Assembly (NCBI RefSeq): GCF_016623495.1
Contig: NZ_JAEHHL010000010.1
Span: forward strand, 1 to 64,000
Length of the DNA: 64,000 bases
Reading direction: 5' to 3'
DNA from: Thermohalobaculum xanthum
Lineage (GTDB): Bacteria > Pseudomonadota > Alphaproteobacteria > Rhodobacterales > Rhodobacteraceae
Shown here: positions 42,482-51,065 of the stretch, piece after piece
How positions within the stretch are numbered: the first letter of the stretch is position 1
Layout of the letters: each line of letters opens with the position of its first letter
Notes under the pieces: generated by a model
The model's input: the letters and a program-made list of their open reading frames with translations, nothing else
Told to the model about the DNA's origin: nothing
Database searches by the model: none
Translations under genes and position numbers: made by a program

Positions 42482-43261
42482 ATGGTTGAATTCGCGCTGC
42501 CCAAGAACTCGCGCATCACGGTCGGCAAGACCTGGCCGAAGCCGCAGGGGGCCACGAACGTCCGCGCGTTCAGGATCTACCGCTGGGACCCGGATTCAGG
42601 CGAGAACCCGCGGGTCGACACCTATTACCTCGACCTCGACGACTGCGGCCCGATGGTTCTCGACGCGATCATCAAGATCAAGAACGAGATCGACCCGACC
42701 CTGACCTTCCGCCGCTCGTGCCGCGAGGGGATCTGCGGCTCCTGCGCGATGAACATCGACGGGATCAACACGCTCGCCTGCACCTATGGCCTCGACGAGA
42801 TCAAGGGCGACGTGAAGATCTACCCCCTGCCGCACATGCCGGTGATCAAGGACCTCGTGCCGGATCTCACGCACTGGTACGCCCAGCACGCCTCGATCAA
42901 GCCGTATCTCCAGACCGCGACGCCCGCGCCCGCGACCGAGTGGCGCCAGTCGATCGAGGACCGCGAGAAGCTCGACGGGCTCTACGAGTGCGTGATGTGC
43001 GCCTGCTGCTCGACCTCCTGCCCCAGCTACTGGTGGAACGGCGACCGCTACCTCGGCCCGGCGACGCTCCTGCACGCCTATCGCTGGATCATCGACAGCC
43101 GCGACGAGGCCACCGGCGAGCGGCTCGACGACCTCGAGGACCCTTTCCGGCTCTATCGCTGCCACACGATCATGAACTGCGCGAAGACCTGCCCCAAGGG
43201 CCTCAACCCCGCCAAGGCCATCGCCGAGATCAAGAAGATGCTGGTCGAGCGCCAGCTCTGA
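42482..43261 (+). CDS. sdhB: Succinate dehydrogenase iron-sulfur subunit
   Basis: A 259-aa subunit that wires electrons from FAD to quinone. The [2Fe-2S] site is in [16 protein letters not shown], the [4Fe-4S] site in [16 protein letters not shown], and the [3Fe-4S] site in [17 protein letters not shown]. It is complete and full length. A second, slightly altered copy of the [11 protein letters not shown]-coding segment lies just after the stop. Confidence 0.97.
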   Translation: MVEFALPKNSRITVGKTWPKPQGATNVRAFRIYRWDPDSGENPRVDTYYLDLDDCGPMVLDAIIKIKNEIDPTLTFRRSCREGICGSCAMNIDGINTLACTYGLDEIKGDVKIYPLPHMPVIKDLVPDLTHWYAQHASIKPYLQTATPAPATEWRQSIEDREKLDGLYECVMCACCSTSCPSYWWNGDRYLGPATLLHAYRWIIDSRDEATGERLDDLEDPFRLYRCHTIMNCAKTCPKGLNPAKAIAEIKKMLVERQL

Positions 43262-43310
43262 GCCTGGGCCTCGCGCGGGCATGACCTGCGCGAAGACCTG
43301 CCCCAACGGC
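43171..43310 (+). repeat. Imperfect 31-bp direct repeat: sdhB cluster motif duplicated after the stop
   Basis: Copy 1 (43171-43201, inside sdhB) and copy 2 (43280-43310, after the sdhB stop at 43261) match at 29 of 31 positions and share an exact 20-bp core (43178-43197 and 43287-43306). The offset is 109 bp. Copy 2 begins with an ATG and opens a 24-codon frame to a TAA at 43353-43355 that would encode a short Cys-rich peptide (MTCAKTCPNGC...). I see no ribosome site for it. Confidence 0.75.
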
Positions 43311-43382
43311 TGTTCGGGACCGCACACAGGAACACCCTTCCCGACCCTCCGTTAAGGATTTATTCACTTTCCCGCGTACAGC

Positions 43383-43396
43383 CTGCTTGCAAGCAG
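43383..43396. promoter_or_regulatory. 14-bp perfect palindrome upstream of the FkbM gene
   Basis: CTGCTTGCAAGCAG is a perfect palindrome located 20 bases before the ATG of the FkbM methyltransferase gene, in an A/T-richer stretch. It could be an operator or a small hairpin close to the ribosome site GGGGAGG. Confidence 0.45.
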
Positions 43397-43416
43397 AAAT
43401 ATCGGGGAGGGGGGCG

Positions 43417-44169
43417 ATGATCGGCGGACCCGTCGGCCTGGCCGACGCGCAGTCGGCACGGCAGAACTGCGTCGAATGCCATGGCGTCACGATCCCTCTC
43501 GACACGCCCCTCGCCCGACGGGTGATCACCCCCGCGATCCTCACCGCGATACTGTCCGGCCGCTACGAGGCGAACGAGGCGCGCTTCCTGCCCGAGATCG
43601 TCGAGCCGGGCGACCGCGTGCTCGAGATCGGCGCCGGCATCGGCGTGATCTCGACCCTGCTCGCGCGCCTGCCCGAGGTCGCGCATATCGTCGCCGTCGA
43701 GGCCAATCCCCGCCTCATCCCCATGATCCGCGAGGTCCATGCCCTCAACGGCGTCAGCGGGGTGACGCTCATCAACACCATCCTCGGCAAGGGCGCCGCG
43801 CGCGCGCCCTTCTACCTGCGCCGCGACTTCTGGATGTCGTCGATGTCCCCCGGGCCCGAGCCCTACGAGGAATGCATCGAGGTCGGCACCAGCGATCTCG
43901 ACGCCCTGCTCAGGCGCGAGCGCATCAGCCTGATCATCTGCGATGTCGAGGGGGCCGAGACCGTGCTGTTCTCGGGCACCGATCTTTCCGGCGTCGACCG
44001 GGTCTACCTGGAACTCCACGACCACCTGACCGGCATCGCCGGGATCGCACGCGTGTTCGGCGACATGGCGGCGCAGGGCCTCGCCTACGACCCGCGCGGC
44101 TCGTCGGGTCAGATCGTGCTCTTCCGCCGTGCCCGCGAGAACGAGGTGCTGCGTCCCTATCGCGGCTGA
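43417..44169 (+). CDS. FkbM family methyltransferase
   Basis: A 250-aa SAM-dependent methyltransferase. Motif I VLEIGAGIGVISTLLARL near residue 68, then VAVEANPRLIPMIREVHALN, and the FkbM hallmark LIICDVEGAE near 170 with YLELHDHL. FkbM enzymes O-methylate sugars or polyketides. The strong ribosome site (GGGGAGGGGGG) picks the ATG at 43417; a TTG at 43387 lies inside the palindrome and is rejected. It follows sdhB by 155 bases and may have its own promoter. Confidence 0.87.
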   Translation: MIGGPVGLADAQSARQNCVECHGVTIPLDTPLARRVITPAILTAILSGRYEANEARFLPEIVEPGDRVLEIGAGIGVISTLLARLPEVAHIVAVEANPRLIPMIREVHALNGVSGVTLINTILGKGAARAPFYLRRDFWMSSMSPGPEPYEECIEVGTSDLDALLRRERISLIICDVEGAETVLFSGTDLSGVDRVYLELHDHLTGIAGIARVFGDMAAQGLAYDPRGSSGQIVLFRRARENEVLRPYRG

Positions 44170-44202
44170 ACGCCGCCCGGCGCGGGCCGCGCGCCGCACG
44201 CG

Positions 44203-45468
44203 TCAGCCGGAAAAGGCGTCGTCCTCGCGCGCATCGACCCGCAGCGCGAAGGCCTCGATTGCCCGGCGCTCCTCGTCGTCCCCGGTCAGCGCCGCAAGGT
44301 GGCCCAGCAACGCCTCGAGCCGCGCGCGCAGTCGGAAGTCGCCCTGCCCCGCGACGGCCACCGGCAGCACCGCGCCGGTCAGGAACTCGCGGGCACGCTT
44401 GGGCGGCAGGACAAGCCGCGCGACGCGCTCGCCGTCACCCAGCACGTCGGGCGGCGGGCCGTCGGCGGCGAGGATCGCGATCCCCTCGAACAGCAGGTTT
44501 AGGCAGGAAATCGCGCTCGCCGGATCGTTGATCCCGGGCGAGAGCGCCCTGAGCGCCGCCTCCGACAGCGCCGCCGCCTCGTAATCGGCGCCCCATGCCG
44601 GCGTGCGCCGGTCGGTCAGGGCGACCAGGGCCGCGATGTTGCGCGCGCCGACCGCGCCGTCCGGGTGCAGGCCGAGCACGCGCGCCACCGGCATGCCCGG
44701 CAGAAGGTGGTCGTTCTCGCGCACCGAAAGCGCGATCACCAGGTCGTTGGCCGCCGCCAGCCGCACGAGTCCCGCATGGTCGATCCGCGCGACATAGCCC
44801 GCCTCGCCCGCGCGCACGATTTCGGCCCCCGCCAGTTCCTCGTCGATCACCGCCCGCGCGCCCGGCGACAGGCGGACCGGGACGCAACCCGCAGGCCCCG
44901 CGATCAGCTGCCGCGCCGCCCGCGCGAAGGCGCGGCCAAGGCGCGAGACCATGTCCTCGCTGCGCATCACCCGCGTCATCGAATGCACGAAGATCACCAC
45001 CGCGCCCAGCGTGGCGGTCGCAAGCCCCAGCGCCAGCGGCACCGCGACGCCAAAGCGCCAGGGCTCGGCATCGCTCGACAGCGCCAGCGAGATCGCGGCG
45101 AACAGGAAAGTGGCCAGCGCGAGCCCGATCAGCACCTGCGTCACGCGCCCGCGCAACACGTAGTCGAGGATGCGCGGGCTCAGCTGCTGCGCCGTGATCG
45201 ACAGCGCCACGAAGGTCAGCGAGAAGACGATGCCGGCCACAGACATCACGCCCCCCGCCACCGCCGAAAGCGCCGCTCGCCCGCCGTCGGGATCGACCCA
45301 GGACGCGGCGCCCAGCATCGTCCCGAGCGGCCCGACCACCAGCGCAAGGACCAGCCCCGCCAGCGCCAGCGCCAGCGGCACGGTCCAGATCCCCTCGAAG
45401 GCGCGCGCGATCCGAACCGGCAGCCGGACGGCGAGGCCGTGCCACCCCTCGGGGCCGCCGCCGCTCAC
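44203..45468 (-). CDS. DUF2254 family membrane protein
   Basis: A 421-aa inner-membrane protein with about four N-terminal helices (about 20-165; GTMLGAASWVDPDGG, then GGVMSVAGIVFSLTFVALSI and QQLSPRILDYVLR, the DUF2254 signature) and a soluble C-terminal domain. The function is unknown. Its start overlaps the zapE stop by 4 bases, so it is co-translated with zapE. Confidence 0.85.
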   Translation of the reverse strand: MSGGGPEGWHGLAVRLPVRIARAFEGIWTVPLALALAGLVLALVVGPLGTMLGAASWVDPDGGRAALSAVAGGVMSVAGIVFSLTFVALSITAQQLSPRILDYVLRGRVTQVLIGLALATFLFAAISLALSSDAEPWRFGVAVPLALGLATATLGAVVIFVHSMTRVMRSEDMVSRLGRAFARAARQLIAGPAGCVPVRLSPGARAVIDEELAGAEIVRAGEAGYVARIDHAGLVRLAAANDLVIALSVRENDHLLPGMPVARVLGLHPDGAVGARNIAALVALTDRRTPAWGADYEAAALSEAALRALSPGINDPASAISCLNLLFEGIAILAADGPPPDVLGDGERVARLVLPPKRAREFLTGAVLPVAVAGQGDFRLRARLEALLGHLAALTGDDEERRAIEAFALRVDAREDDAFSG

Positions 45469-46622
45469 CGGGCCCGCGCGGCGTAGTCGCCGGCCATCAT
45501 CTCGTGCAGCCGCGAGGCGGTGCGCGCAAACTCGAACGCGCCCTTGCCCTCGGTGTAGAGGCTCTCGGGCGGCCCGTCGGCCGAAATGAACAGGCGCGTG
45601 CGCGCCTCGTAGAGCGTGTCGATCAGCGTCACGAAGCGCTTCGCCTCATTGTTCTGCTTCCATGCAAGGCGCGGTACATCGTCAACGAAAAGCGTGGCGA
45701 AACGTTCCGCGATGGTCAGGTAGTCGGTGGGACCCAGCGGCGCCTCGCACAGCGCCTCGAAGCTGGCCCGCCCGGCCTCCTCGGTCGCCTGCTCGATCCG
45801 CACCCGGCGGCCGTGGATCGACAGCGTCACCGGCGCCACCCGCTCGCCGCGCGTGATCCCGGTCCAGGCCGCATCCATCCCGGCGCGCGCATCCGGCCCC
45901 AGCGGCGAGAAATAGCGCCGCTCGCCGGCGGCGCGCCCTACCCGATAATCGGTCGGCCCCTCCAGCTCGACCAGGTCGACCCGCTCCTTGAGCATGTCGA
46001 TGAAGGGCACGAAGAGCTGGCGGTTGAGGCCGTCCTTGTAGAGGTCGTCCGGCGGCCGGTTCGAGGTGGCGACCACCACCACGCCGCGCGCGAACAGCGC
46101 CTCGAACAGCCGGCCCAGGATCATCGCGTCGGTGATGTCGCTCACCTGCATCTCGTCGAAGCACAGCAGCACCGCGCCCTCGGCGATCTCCTCGGCGACA
46201 TAGTGGATCGGGTCGCGCACGTTCGATTCGCGCGCGATGTGGATGCCGACATGCACCTCGGCCATGAAGGCGTGGAAGTGCACGCGCCTCTTCTGGCGCA
46301 CCGGGGCGGCGGCGAAGAACAGGTCCATGAGCATCGACTTGCCGCGCCCGACGCCGCCATACATGTAGAGCCCGGTCAGCGGCTTGTCGGCCTTCGCCGC
46401 CTTGCGGCCGAAGCCGAGCCAGCCCATCGCGACCTTCTTGCCCCGGCTGGGGTCGTAGTCGCCCAGGCGCATGTACAGAAGCTGCAGCTTCTCGATCGCG
46501 GCGCGCTGCGCGGGATCCGCCTTGATCGCCCCCTCGGCAACGAGGGCGCGATAGCGCTGCATGGGTCCTTCGGTCATCGGCGGATGCGTCTCGGCCTCGG
46601 TTGTCGCGGGCGAAGGCGTCAT
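45465..46622 (-). CDS. zapE: Cell division protein ZapE (AFG1-like ATPase)
   Basis: A 385-aa AAA-type ATPase of the AFG1/ZapE family. Walker A GGVGRGKSMLMDLFF at about 89-103, the family motif RVHFHAFMAEVH, Walker B LLCFDEMQVSDITDAMIL, and sensor-1 VVVATSNRPPDDLYKDGLNR are all present. In E. coli ZapE modulates the Z-ring; in mitochondria the homologue helps remove damaged respiratory subunits, which is of interest here next to sdh. ATG at 46622; later Met residues (16, 21) are possible starts. Confidence 0.93.
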   Translation of the reverse strand: MTPSPATTEAETHPPMTEGPMQRYRALVAEGAIKADPAQRAAIEKLQLLYMRLGDYDPSRGKKVAMGWLGFGRKAAKADKPLTGLYMYGGVGRGKSMLMDLFFAAAPVRQKRRVHFHAFMAEVHVGIHIARESNVRDPIHYVAEEIAEGAVLLCFDEMQVSDITDAMILGRLFEALFARGVVVVATSNRPPDDLYKDGLNRQLFVPFIDMLKERVDLVELEGPTDYRVGRAAGERRYFSPLGPDARAGMDAAWTGITRGERVAPVTLSIHGRRVRIEQATEEAGRASFEALCEAPLGPTDYLTIAERFATLFVDDVPRLAWKQNNEAKRFVTLIDTLYEARTRLFISADGPPESLYTEGKGAFEFARTASRLHEMMAGDYAARAR

Positions 46623-46706
46623 GGCCCGCCGACCCGCCAGGTGTGGCCCTGTCTAACCTTCGCGGCCGCGGGACGACAAGCGGCGCTTTCGCGCGGGCAT
46701 TCCCGG

Positions 46707-46772
46707 AGCGTCCCCCGCGCGTCCCCGGCGCGTCCCCGGCGCGTCCCAAGCGCGCCTCAAGCGCGCCCCCGG
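46707..46772. repeat. Six 11-bp tandem repeats upstream of zapE
   Basis: Six consecutive 11-bp units based on CGCGTCCCCGG. Units at 46718-46728 and 46729-46739 are identical; the others (46707, 46740, 46751, 46762) carry one to four changes. The array lies in the 280-base gap between divergent zapE and the MFS gene and encodes nothing I can support. Confidence 0.65.
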
Positions 46773-46902
46773 GGCAACCCGGGCGCACCCTGCCAGCGCC
46801 GCTTCGCTTCAGTCACATTGATGCGAAAGTGCAAAATTTATTGTTTGTCGCGCGACAGCCCCCGACGCATCCTGCGCGCCTCGTTCCTCAGGAGGACCCC
46901 GG

Positions 46903-48123
46903 ATGCGCCAGCTCGCCCCCGGCACCGTGATCATCATTGCCGGCTCGCTGATCGTGTCGCTCAGCTTCGGCGTGCGCTCGATCTTCGGCGTGGTCATGGA
47001 CCCGATCTCGGCGACCTATGACTGGCCGCGCGAGGTGTTCTCGATGTCGCTCGCGATCCAGAACATCTTCTGGGGCCTCGGTCAGCCGCTGTTCGGCTGG
47101 ATCGCCGACCGCTTCGGCGACCGCCGCGCGCTGTGGCTGGGCTTCGTGGTCTACCTGGTCGGTATGCTGATGTCGGCCATGGGCCAGACGCCCCTCGCCC
47201 AGCACATGGGCGCGGGCATGTTCGTCGGCTTCGGCATCGCGGGCACCGCCTTCGGCCTCGTCCTCTCGGTGGTGGGCCGCGCCACGCCCGAGGCGCGCCG
47301 CAGCCAGGCGTTGGCGCTGACTGCGGCCTTCGGCTCGCTGGGCCAGATGATCATGCCGGCGGTGGCGGGGCTGATGGTCGAGTCGCTCGGCTGGCAGACG
47401 ACGCTGCTTGCCTTCACCGCCGTGCTGCTGCCGATGGCGGCCTGCATCCCCTTCATGCGCGCGGGCACGCCGGCGGGCGACACGCCGGATCCGGGCGCGG
47501 CCAGCACGCGCGCGCTCCTGCGCACCGCCTTCGGCCACCGGTCCTACCTCCTGCTCACGGTGGGCTTCTTCGTCTGCGGCTTCCACGTGGCCTTCATCAG
47601 CGCCCATTTCCCGGCCTTCGTCGCCGAGATGTGCGCAACCCCCGACGGCCCGGCGACCGAGCTTGGCGCGCTCACCCTCTCGATCGTGGGCGTCGCCAAT
47701 TTCATCGCCACCCTGGCGGTGGGACGGCTCGGCGCGATCTATCCCAAGCCCTACATCCTCAGCGCCATCTACGCGCTCAGGGCGGTGGTGATCCTCGTCT
47801 TCATCTCGATGCCGGTCACGCCAGCCTCGGTGATCGTGTTCTCGGCGGTGTTCGGGCTGTTGTGGCTGACGACCGTGCCGCTGACCTCGGGCCTCGTGGC
47901 GACAATGTTCGGCACCCGCAACATGGGCACGCTCTGGGGGTTCGTGTTCCTCAGCCACCAAGCCGGCAGCTTCGCGGGGATCTATCTGGGCGGGCGGGTC
48001 TACGACCTCACGGGCAGCTACGACCTGTTCTGGTACGTGGCGATCGTGCTCGGCGTCGTGTCGGCCATCGTCCATCTGCCCGTCGAGGACCGCGCCTGGA
48101 GGCCCGCCACCGCGACCGCCTGA
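46903..48123 (+). CDS. Major facilitator superfamily transporter
   Basis: A 406-aa permease with 12 predicted helices. The loop 2-3 MFS motif appears as GWIADRFGDRRALWLG near residue 66, and helices 1-6 and 7-12 are separated by a cytosolic loop at about 190-215 (GTPAGDTPDPGAASTRA). The layout resembles the oxalate/formate or monocarboxylate-type OFA families, but the substrate cannot be named. It has a good ribosome site (AGGAGGA). An A/T-rich stretch 65 bases upstream (46812-46842) may hold its promoter. Confidence 0.88.
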   Translation: MRQLAPGTVIIIAGSLIVSLSFGVRSIFGVVMDPISATYDWPREVFSMSLAIQNIFWGLGQPLFGWIADRFGDRRALWLGFVVYLVGMLMSAMGQTPLAQHMGAGMFVGFGIAGTAFGLVLSVVGRATPEARRSQALALTAAFGSLGQMIMPAVAGLMVESLGWQTTLLAFTAVLLPMAACIPFMRAGTPAGDTPDPGAASTRALLRTAFGHRSYLLLTVGFFVCGFHVAFISAHFPAFVAEMCATPDGPATELGALTLSIVGVANFIATLAVGRLGAIYPKPYILSAIYALRAVVILVFISMPVTPASVIVFSAVFGLLWLTTVPLTSGLVATMFGTRNMGTLWGFVFLSHQAGSFAGIYLGGRVYDLTGSYDLFWYVAIVLGVVSAIVHLPVEDRAWRPATATA

Positions 48124-48314
48124 CCAGCGTCGCACGCGCGCGCACAGCCCCCTGCTTCCGAGGCTGGAAAAAATCGCTCCGCTGAGGCATTATTCCTGTG
48201 ACGGAGGGGGTATGCGGACCGTCGTTCACACAGGAACGCAATGCGGGCGTGACATTTTGCCGGGCACGGGGCGGCCGGATGGTCGCCGCGTGCCGGGGGC
48301 CTGAGGGCGGCGCC

Positions 48315-48821
48315 ATGTTCAGCGTCACGCATCGGACACCGGATCGCCTCGTGATCAGCTTCCGGCCGCTGCTGCTTCTCGGTATCCTTGCCTCGGTCTC
48401 GATCATGCCGCTGATCGTCGCGCTGTCCGGCGCGCTCGGGCCCGCCGGCTCGGTGCTGTTCTACCTGATCGCGCTCGGGCCGGTTCTGCTGCCCGTGCGC
48501 TTCCTGCCGTTCCGGCGCTATGTCTTCGACCGGCAGACCGGCAAGCTCACCCGCGTGGAATGGCGGTTCCTCGACCGCCAGGTGCATTCGATGCCGCTGT
48601 CGGATGTCGAGGCGGCGGTGATCCAGGAGCGGCGCTCGGCCAAGAACCGGCAGATGCAGCGCCTCGCCCTTCAACTCTACGACCAGACGGTCGCGCTCGA
48701 TCCGGTCTGGTCCTCGCTCAAGGTCGAGCGCGTCGCCGCCGAGATCAACGACTGGCTCTGCAGGAGCGGCGCGGCCGCGCGCACGGCCCAGCCACCGATG
48801 CCGCCCCCCGCCAGCGCCTGA
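48315..48821 (+). CDS. Small membrane protein of unknown function
   Basis: A 168-aa protein with two adjacent membrane helices (about 15-35 and 40-60; LLLLGILASVSIMPLIVALS and LFYLIALGPVLLPVRFLPF) followed by a soluble domain starting YVFDRQTGKLTRVEWRFLDR. The 'F-D-R-x-x-G-x-L' strand pattern recalls PH-like membrane proteins. The ATG at 48315 places the first helix near the N-terminus; an upstream GTG would add a non-homologous-looking tail. Function unknown. Confidence 0.7.
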   Translation: MFSVTHRTPDRLVISFRPLLLLGILASVSIMPLIVALSGALGPAGSVLFYLIALGPVLLPVRFLPFRRYVFDRQTGKLTRVEWRFLDRQVHSMPLSDVEAAVIQERRSAKNRQMQRLALQLYDQTVALDPVWSSLKVERVAAEINDWLCRSGAAARTAQPPMPPPASA

Positions 48822-48852
48822 GACCCCGCCGAGGCCAAACGGCGGCGCAGGG

Positions 48853-49260
48853 TCAGCGCACCACCATCACGCTCACGGGCACATGCAGCGCGACATGCGC
48901 GGCGTTCGAGCCGATGAGGAAGTCGCTGGCCCGCGGGTTGTGCGAAGCCATCACCACTAGGTCGGCGCCCGTATCGGCCACCTCGGTGATGATGCGGCCC
49001 GAGATCGAGCCCCCCATCCGCAGGATCGTCCCGCCCTCGATGCCTGCCGCATGGCGCGCGCGCAGCGCTTCCATCGCCTCGCGCTGGTCCCGCGGCACCT
49101 CGCCAAGGTCCTCGCGCCAGACCGGCACGACGGCAAGAATGCTGAGCCGCGCCCCTTCGCTGCGCGCTATCGCGGCCGCGCGCGCCAAGGCCTTCTCGGA
49201 GGCCTCCGGGGCGTCGGGATCGACGGGAACCAGGATGTGGCGGAACCGCTCGGCTTCCAT
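48853..49260 (-). CDS. Universal stress protein (UspA family)
   Basis: A 135-aa UspA-fold protein. It starts with the strand FRHILVPVDPDAPEASEKAL, and the ATP-binding loop is at the end (VVMASHNPRASDFLIGSNAAHVALHV, fitting G-x2-G-x9-G(S/T) loosely). Such proteins respond to starvation and oxidative stress. It is a single gene convergent with the small membrane protein. Confidence 0.88.
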   Translation of the reverse strand: MEAERFRHILVPVDPDAPEASEKALARAAAIARSEGARLSILAVVPVWREDLGEVPRDQREAMEALRARHAAGIEGGTILRMGGSISGRIITEVADTGADLVVMASHNPRASDFLIGSNAAHVALHVPVSVMVVR

Positions 49261-49374
49261 GCACTTCTCCGCAACTGCTACATGGGCCCGCGCGGGGTGG
49301 GCCCTGACGGATGAAACTGGGCGCGAGCGACCCGCAGGTCAACCTTCGCCAAGGCGCCCCCGCCGCTGACGCGC

Positions 49375-49403
49375 TTGACTCCGCGGCCCGCCTCGGCCAT
49401 ATC
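49375..49403 (+). promoter_or_regulatory. Promoter of the ffh-rpsP-trmD-rplS operon
   Basis: TTGACT (49375-49380) and CATATC (49398-49403) are separated by 17 bases. The transcript would start near 49410, 160 bases before ffh. Confidence 0.65.
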
Positions 49404-49412
49404 CGCGGCATC

Positions 49413-49453
49413 CCGGAAGTGTGAGTGCTTCCGGTCCCGGGCGGGGCCCGGGA
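49413..49453 (+). promoter_or_regulatory. Two adjacent hairpins at the predicted 5' end of the ffh transcript
   Basis: Hairpin 1: CCGGAAG / CTTCCGG (49413-49419 and 49428-49434, 8-base loop). Hairpin 2, starting at the next base: an 8-bp stem (49435-49442 and 49446-49453, loop GGG). They begin within a few bases of the expected transcription start. No U-run follows, so they are not a standard attenuator. The rest of the 168-base leader holds a repeated CGCCCACCGGCG (49479-49490 and 49502-49513 approximately) and no gene. Confidence 0.5.
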
Positions 49454-49571
49454 TCGCCGCCGGTCAGCGCATCGCGCCCACCGGCGCGTTTCTCGTTTGG
49501 TCGCCCACCGGCGTCCTGATGGTTTTCCGGCGTCCCCGCGGCGCCACAGCGGAGCAGACAAGGAGCATCGG

Positions 49572-51065
49572 ATGTTCGAGGCCCTGTCGGATCGCCTGAG
49601 CGGCGCCCTCGAGAAGCTCACCGGCAAGGGTGCGCTGACCGAGGCCGATATCTCGACCGCTCTGCGCGAAGTGCGCGTGGCGCTGCTCGAGGCGGACGTC
49701 TCGCTCCCGGTCGCCCGCGGCTTCATCAAGCGCGTCGAGGAGGCCGCCCAGGGCCGCCACGTCGTGAAGTCGGTCACGCCGGGCCAGCAGGTCGTCAAGA
49801 TCGTCCATGACGAGCTGGTCAAGGTGCTCGCGGGCGAGGACGAAGAGCCGGGCCGCCTGCGGATCGACAACCCGCCTGCGACGATCATGATGGTCGGCCT
49901 CCAAGGCTCGGGCAAGACTACCACCACCGCCAAGCTCGCCAAGCGCCTGAAGGAGCGCGAGGGCAAACGCGTGCTGATGGCCTCGCTCGACACCCGCAGG
50001 CCCGCGGCGATGGAGCAGCTTGCCGTCCTCGGCACGCAGATCGGTGTCGACACCCTGCCGATCCAGCCCGGCCAGACGGCTGTCCAGATCGCCAAGCGGG
50101 CCAAGACGCAGGCAAATCTCGGCGGCTATGATGTCGTGATGCTCGACACCGCCGGCCGCCTTTCGATCGACGACGAGCTGATGGCCGAGGTCGAGGCGGT
50201 GCGCGACGAGACCAGGCCGCGCGAGACCCTGCTGGTCGTCGACGGCCTCACCGGCCAGGACGCGGTCTCGACCGCCGAGAACTTCGACGGCCGCATCGGC
50301 ATCACGGGCTGCGTGCTGACGCGCATGGACGGCGACGGCCGCGGCGGCGCGGCGCTGTCGATGCGCGCGGTCACCGGCAAGCCGATCAAGTTTGTCGGCC
50401 TCGGCGAGAAGATGGATGCGCTCGAGGAGTTCCACCCCGAGCGTGTCGCCGGCCGCATCCTCGGCATGGGCGACATCGTCAGCCTCGTCGAGAAGGCGCA
50501 GGAGCAGATCGAGGCGGCCGAGGCCGAGCGCATGATGAAGCGGTTCCAGAAGGGCCGCTTCGACATGAACGACATGAAGGCCCAGTTCGACCAGATGCTC
50601 AAGCTCGGCGGCATGCAGGGCATCATGGGCATGCTGCCGGGCATGGGGAAGCTGTCGAAGCAGCTCGACGAGTCTGGCTTCGACGACCGCATCATCCGCC
50701 GCCAGATCGCGATCATCCAGTCGATGACCAAGGCCGAGCGCAAGAACCCCGACCTGATGCAGGCCAGCCGCAAGAAGCGCGTGGCCGCCGGCGCCGGGCT
50801 CGAGGTGCAGGACGTCAACAAGCTCATCAAGATGCACCGCCAGATGGCGGACATGATGAAGAAGATGGGCAAGATGGGAAAGAAGGGCCTGATGCGCGGC
50901 GCCCTCTCGCAGATGTTCGGCAAGGGCGGCATGCCCCCCGGCGTCGCGGCGCCCGGCGCAGGCCCGGCGCTGCCCCCGGGCGGCTTCCCCGGCCTCGGCG
51001 CGGGCAAGGGGCCGGCGCTGCCACCAGGCCTCGGCGGCCTATCTGGGCTCTCGAAAAAGAAATGA
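49572..51065 (+). CDS. ffh: Signal recognition particle protein Ffh
   Basis: A 497-aa GTPase that binds SRP RNA and directs nascent membrane proteins to FtsY. The N domain starts MFEALSDRLSGALEKLTGKG; the G domain has GLQGSGKTTTTAKLA near residue 105, DTRRPAAMEQL, DTAGRL and TRMDGDGRGGAAL. The Met-rich M domain covers about 300-445 (MQGIMGMLPGMGKL). The last ~45 residues are Gly/Pro-rich. It leads the rpsP-trmD operon. Confidence 0.97.
   Translation: MFEALSDRLSGALEKLTGKGALTEADISTALREVRVALLEADVSLPVARGFIKRVEEAAQGRHVVKSVTPGQQVVKIVHDELVKVLAGEDEEPGRLRIDNPPATIMMVGLQGSGKTTTTAKLAKRLKEREGKRVLMASLDTRRPAAMEQLAVLGTQIGVDTLPIQPGQTAVQIAKRAKTQANLGGYDVVMLDTAGRLSIDDELMAEVEAVRDETRPRETLLVVDGLTGQDAVSTAENFDGRIGITGCVLTRMDGDGRGGAALSMRAVTGKPIKFVGLGEKMDALEEFHPERVAGRILGMGDIVSLVEKAQEQIEAAEAERMMKRFQKGRFDMNDMKAQFDQMLKLGGMQGIMGMLPGMGKLSKQLDESGFDDRIIRRQIAIIQSMTKAERKNPDLMQASRKKRVAAGAGLEVQDVNKLIKMHRQMADMMKKMGKMGKKGLMRGALSQMFGKGGMPPGVAAPGAGPALPPGGFPGLGAGKGPALPPGLGGLSGLSKKK

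Noticed and set aside
48198-48314. N-terminal extension of the small membrane protein from a GTG at 48198
   Set aside because: The extension is Cys/Arg/Gly-rich and lies before a well-placed ATG just ahead of the first helix.
49404-49571. SRP RNA or riboswitch in the ffh leader
   Set aside because: The conserved SRP RNA core (GGAA tetraloop with AGGTCAGG-type helix) is absent and no known riboswitch core is recognisable; only generic hairpins are claimed.
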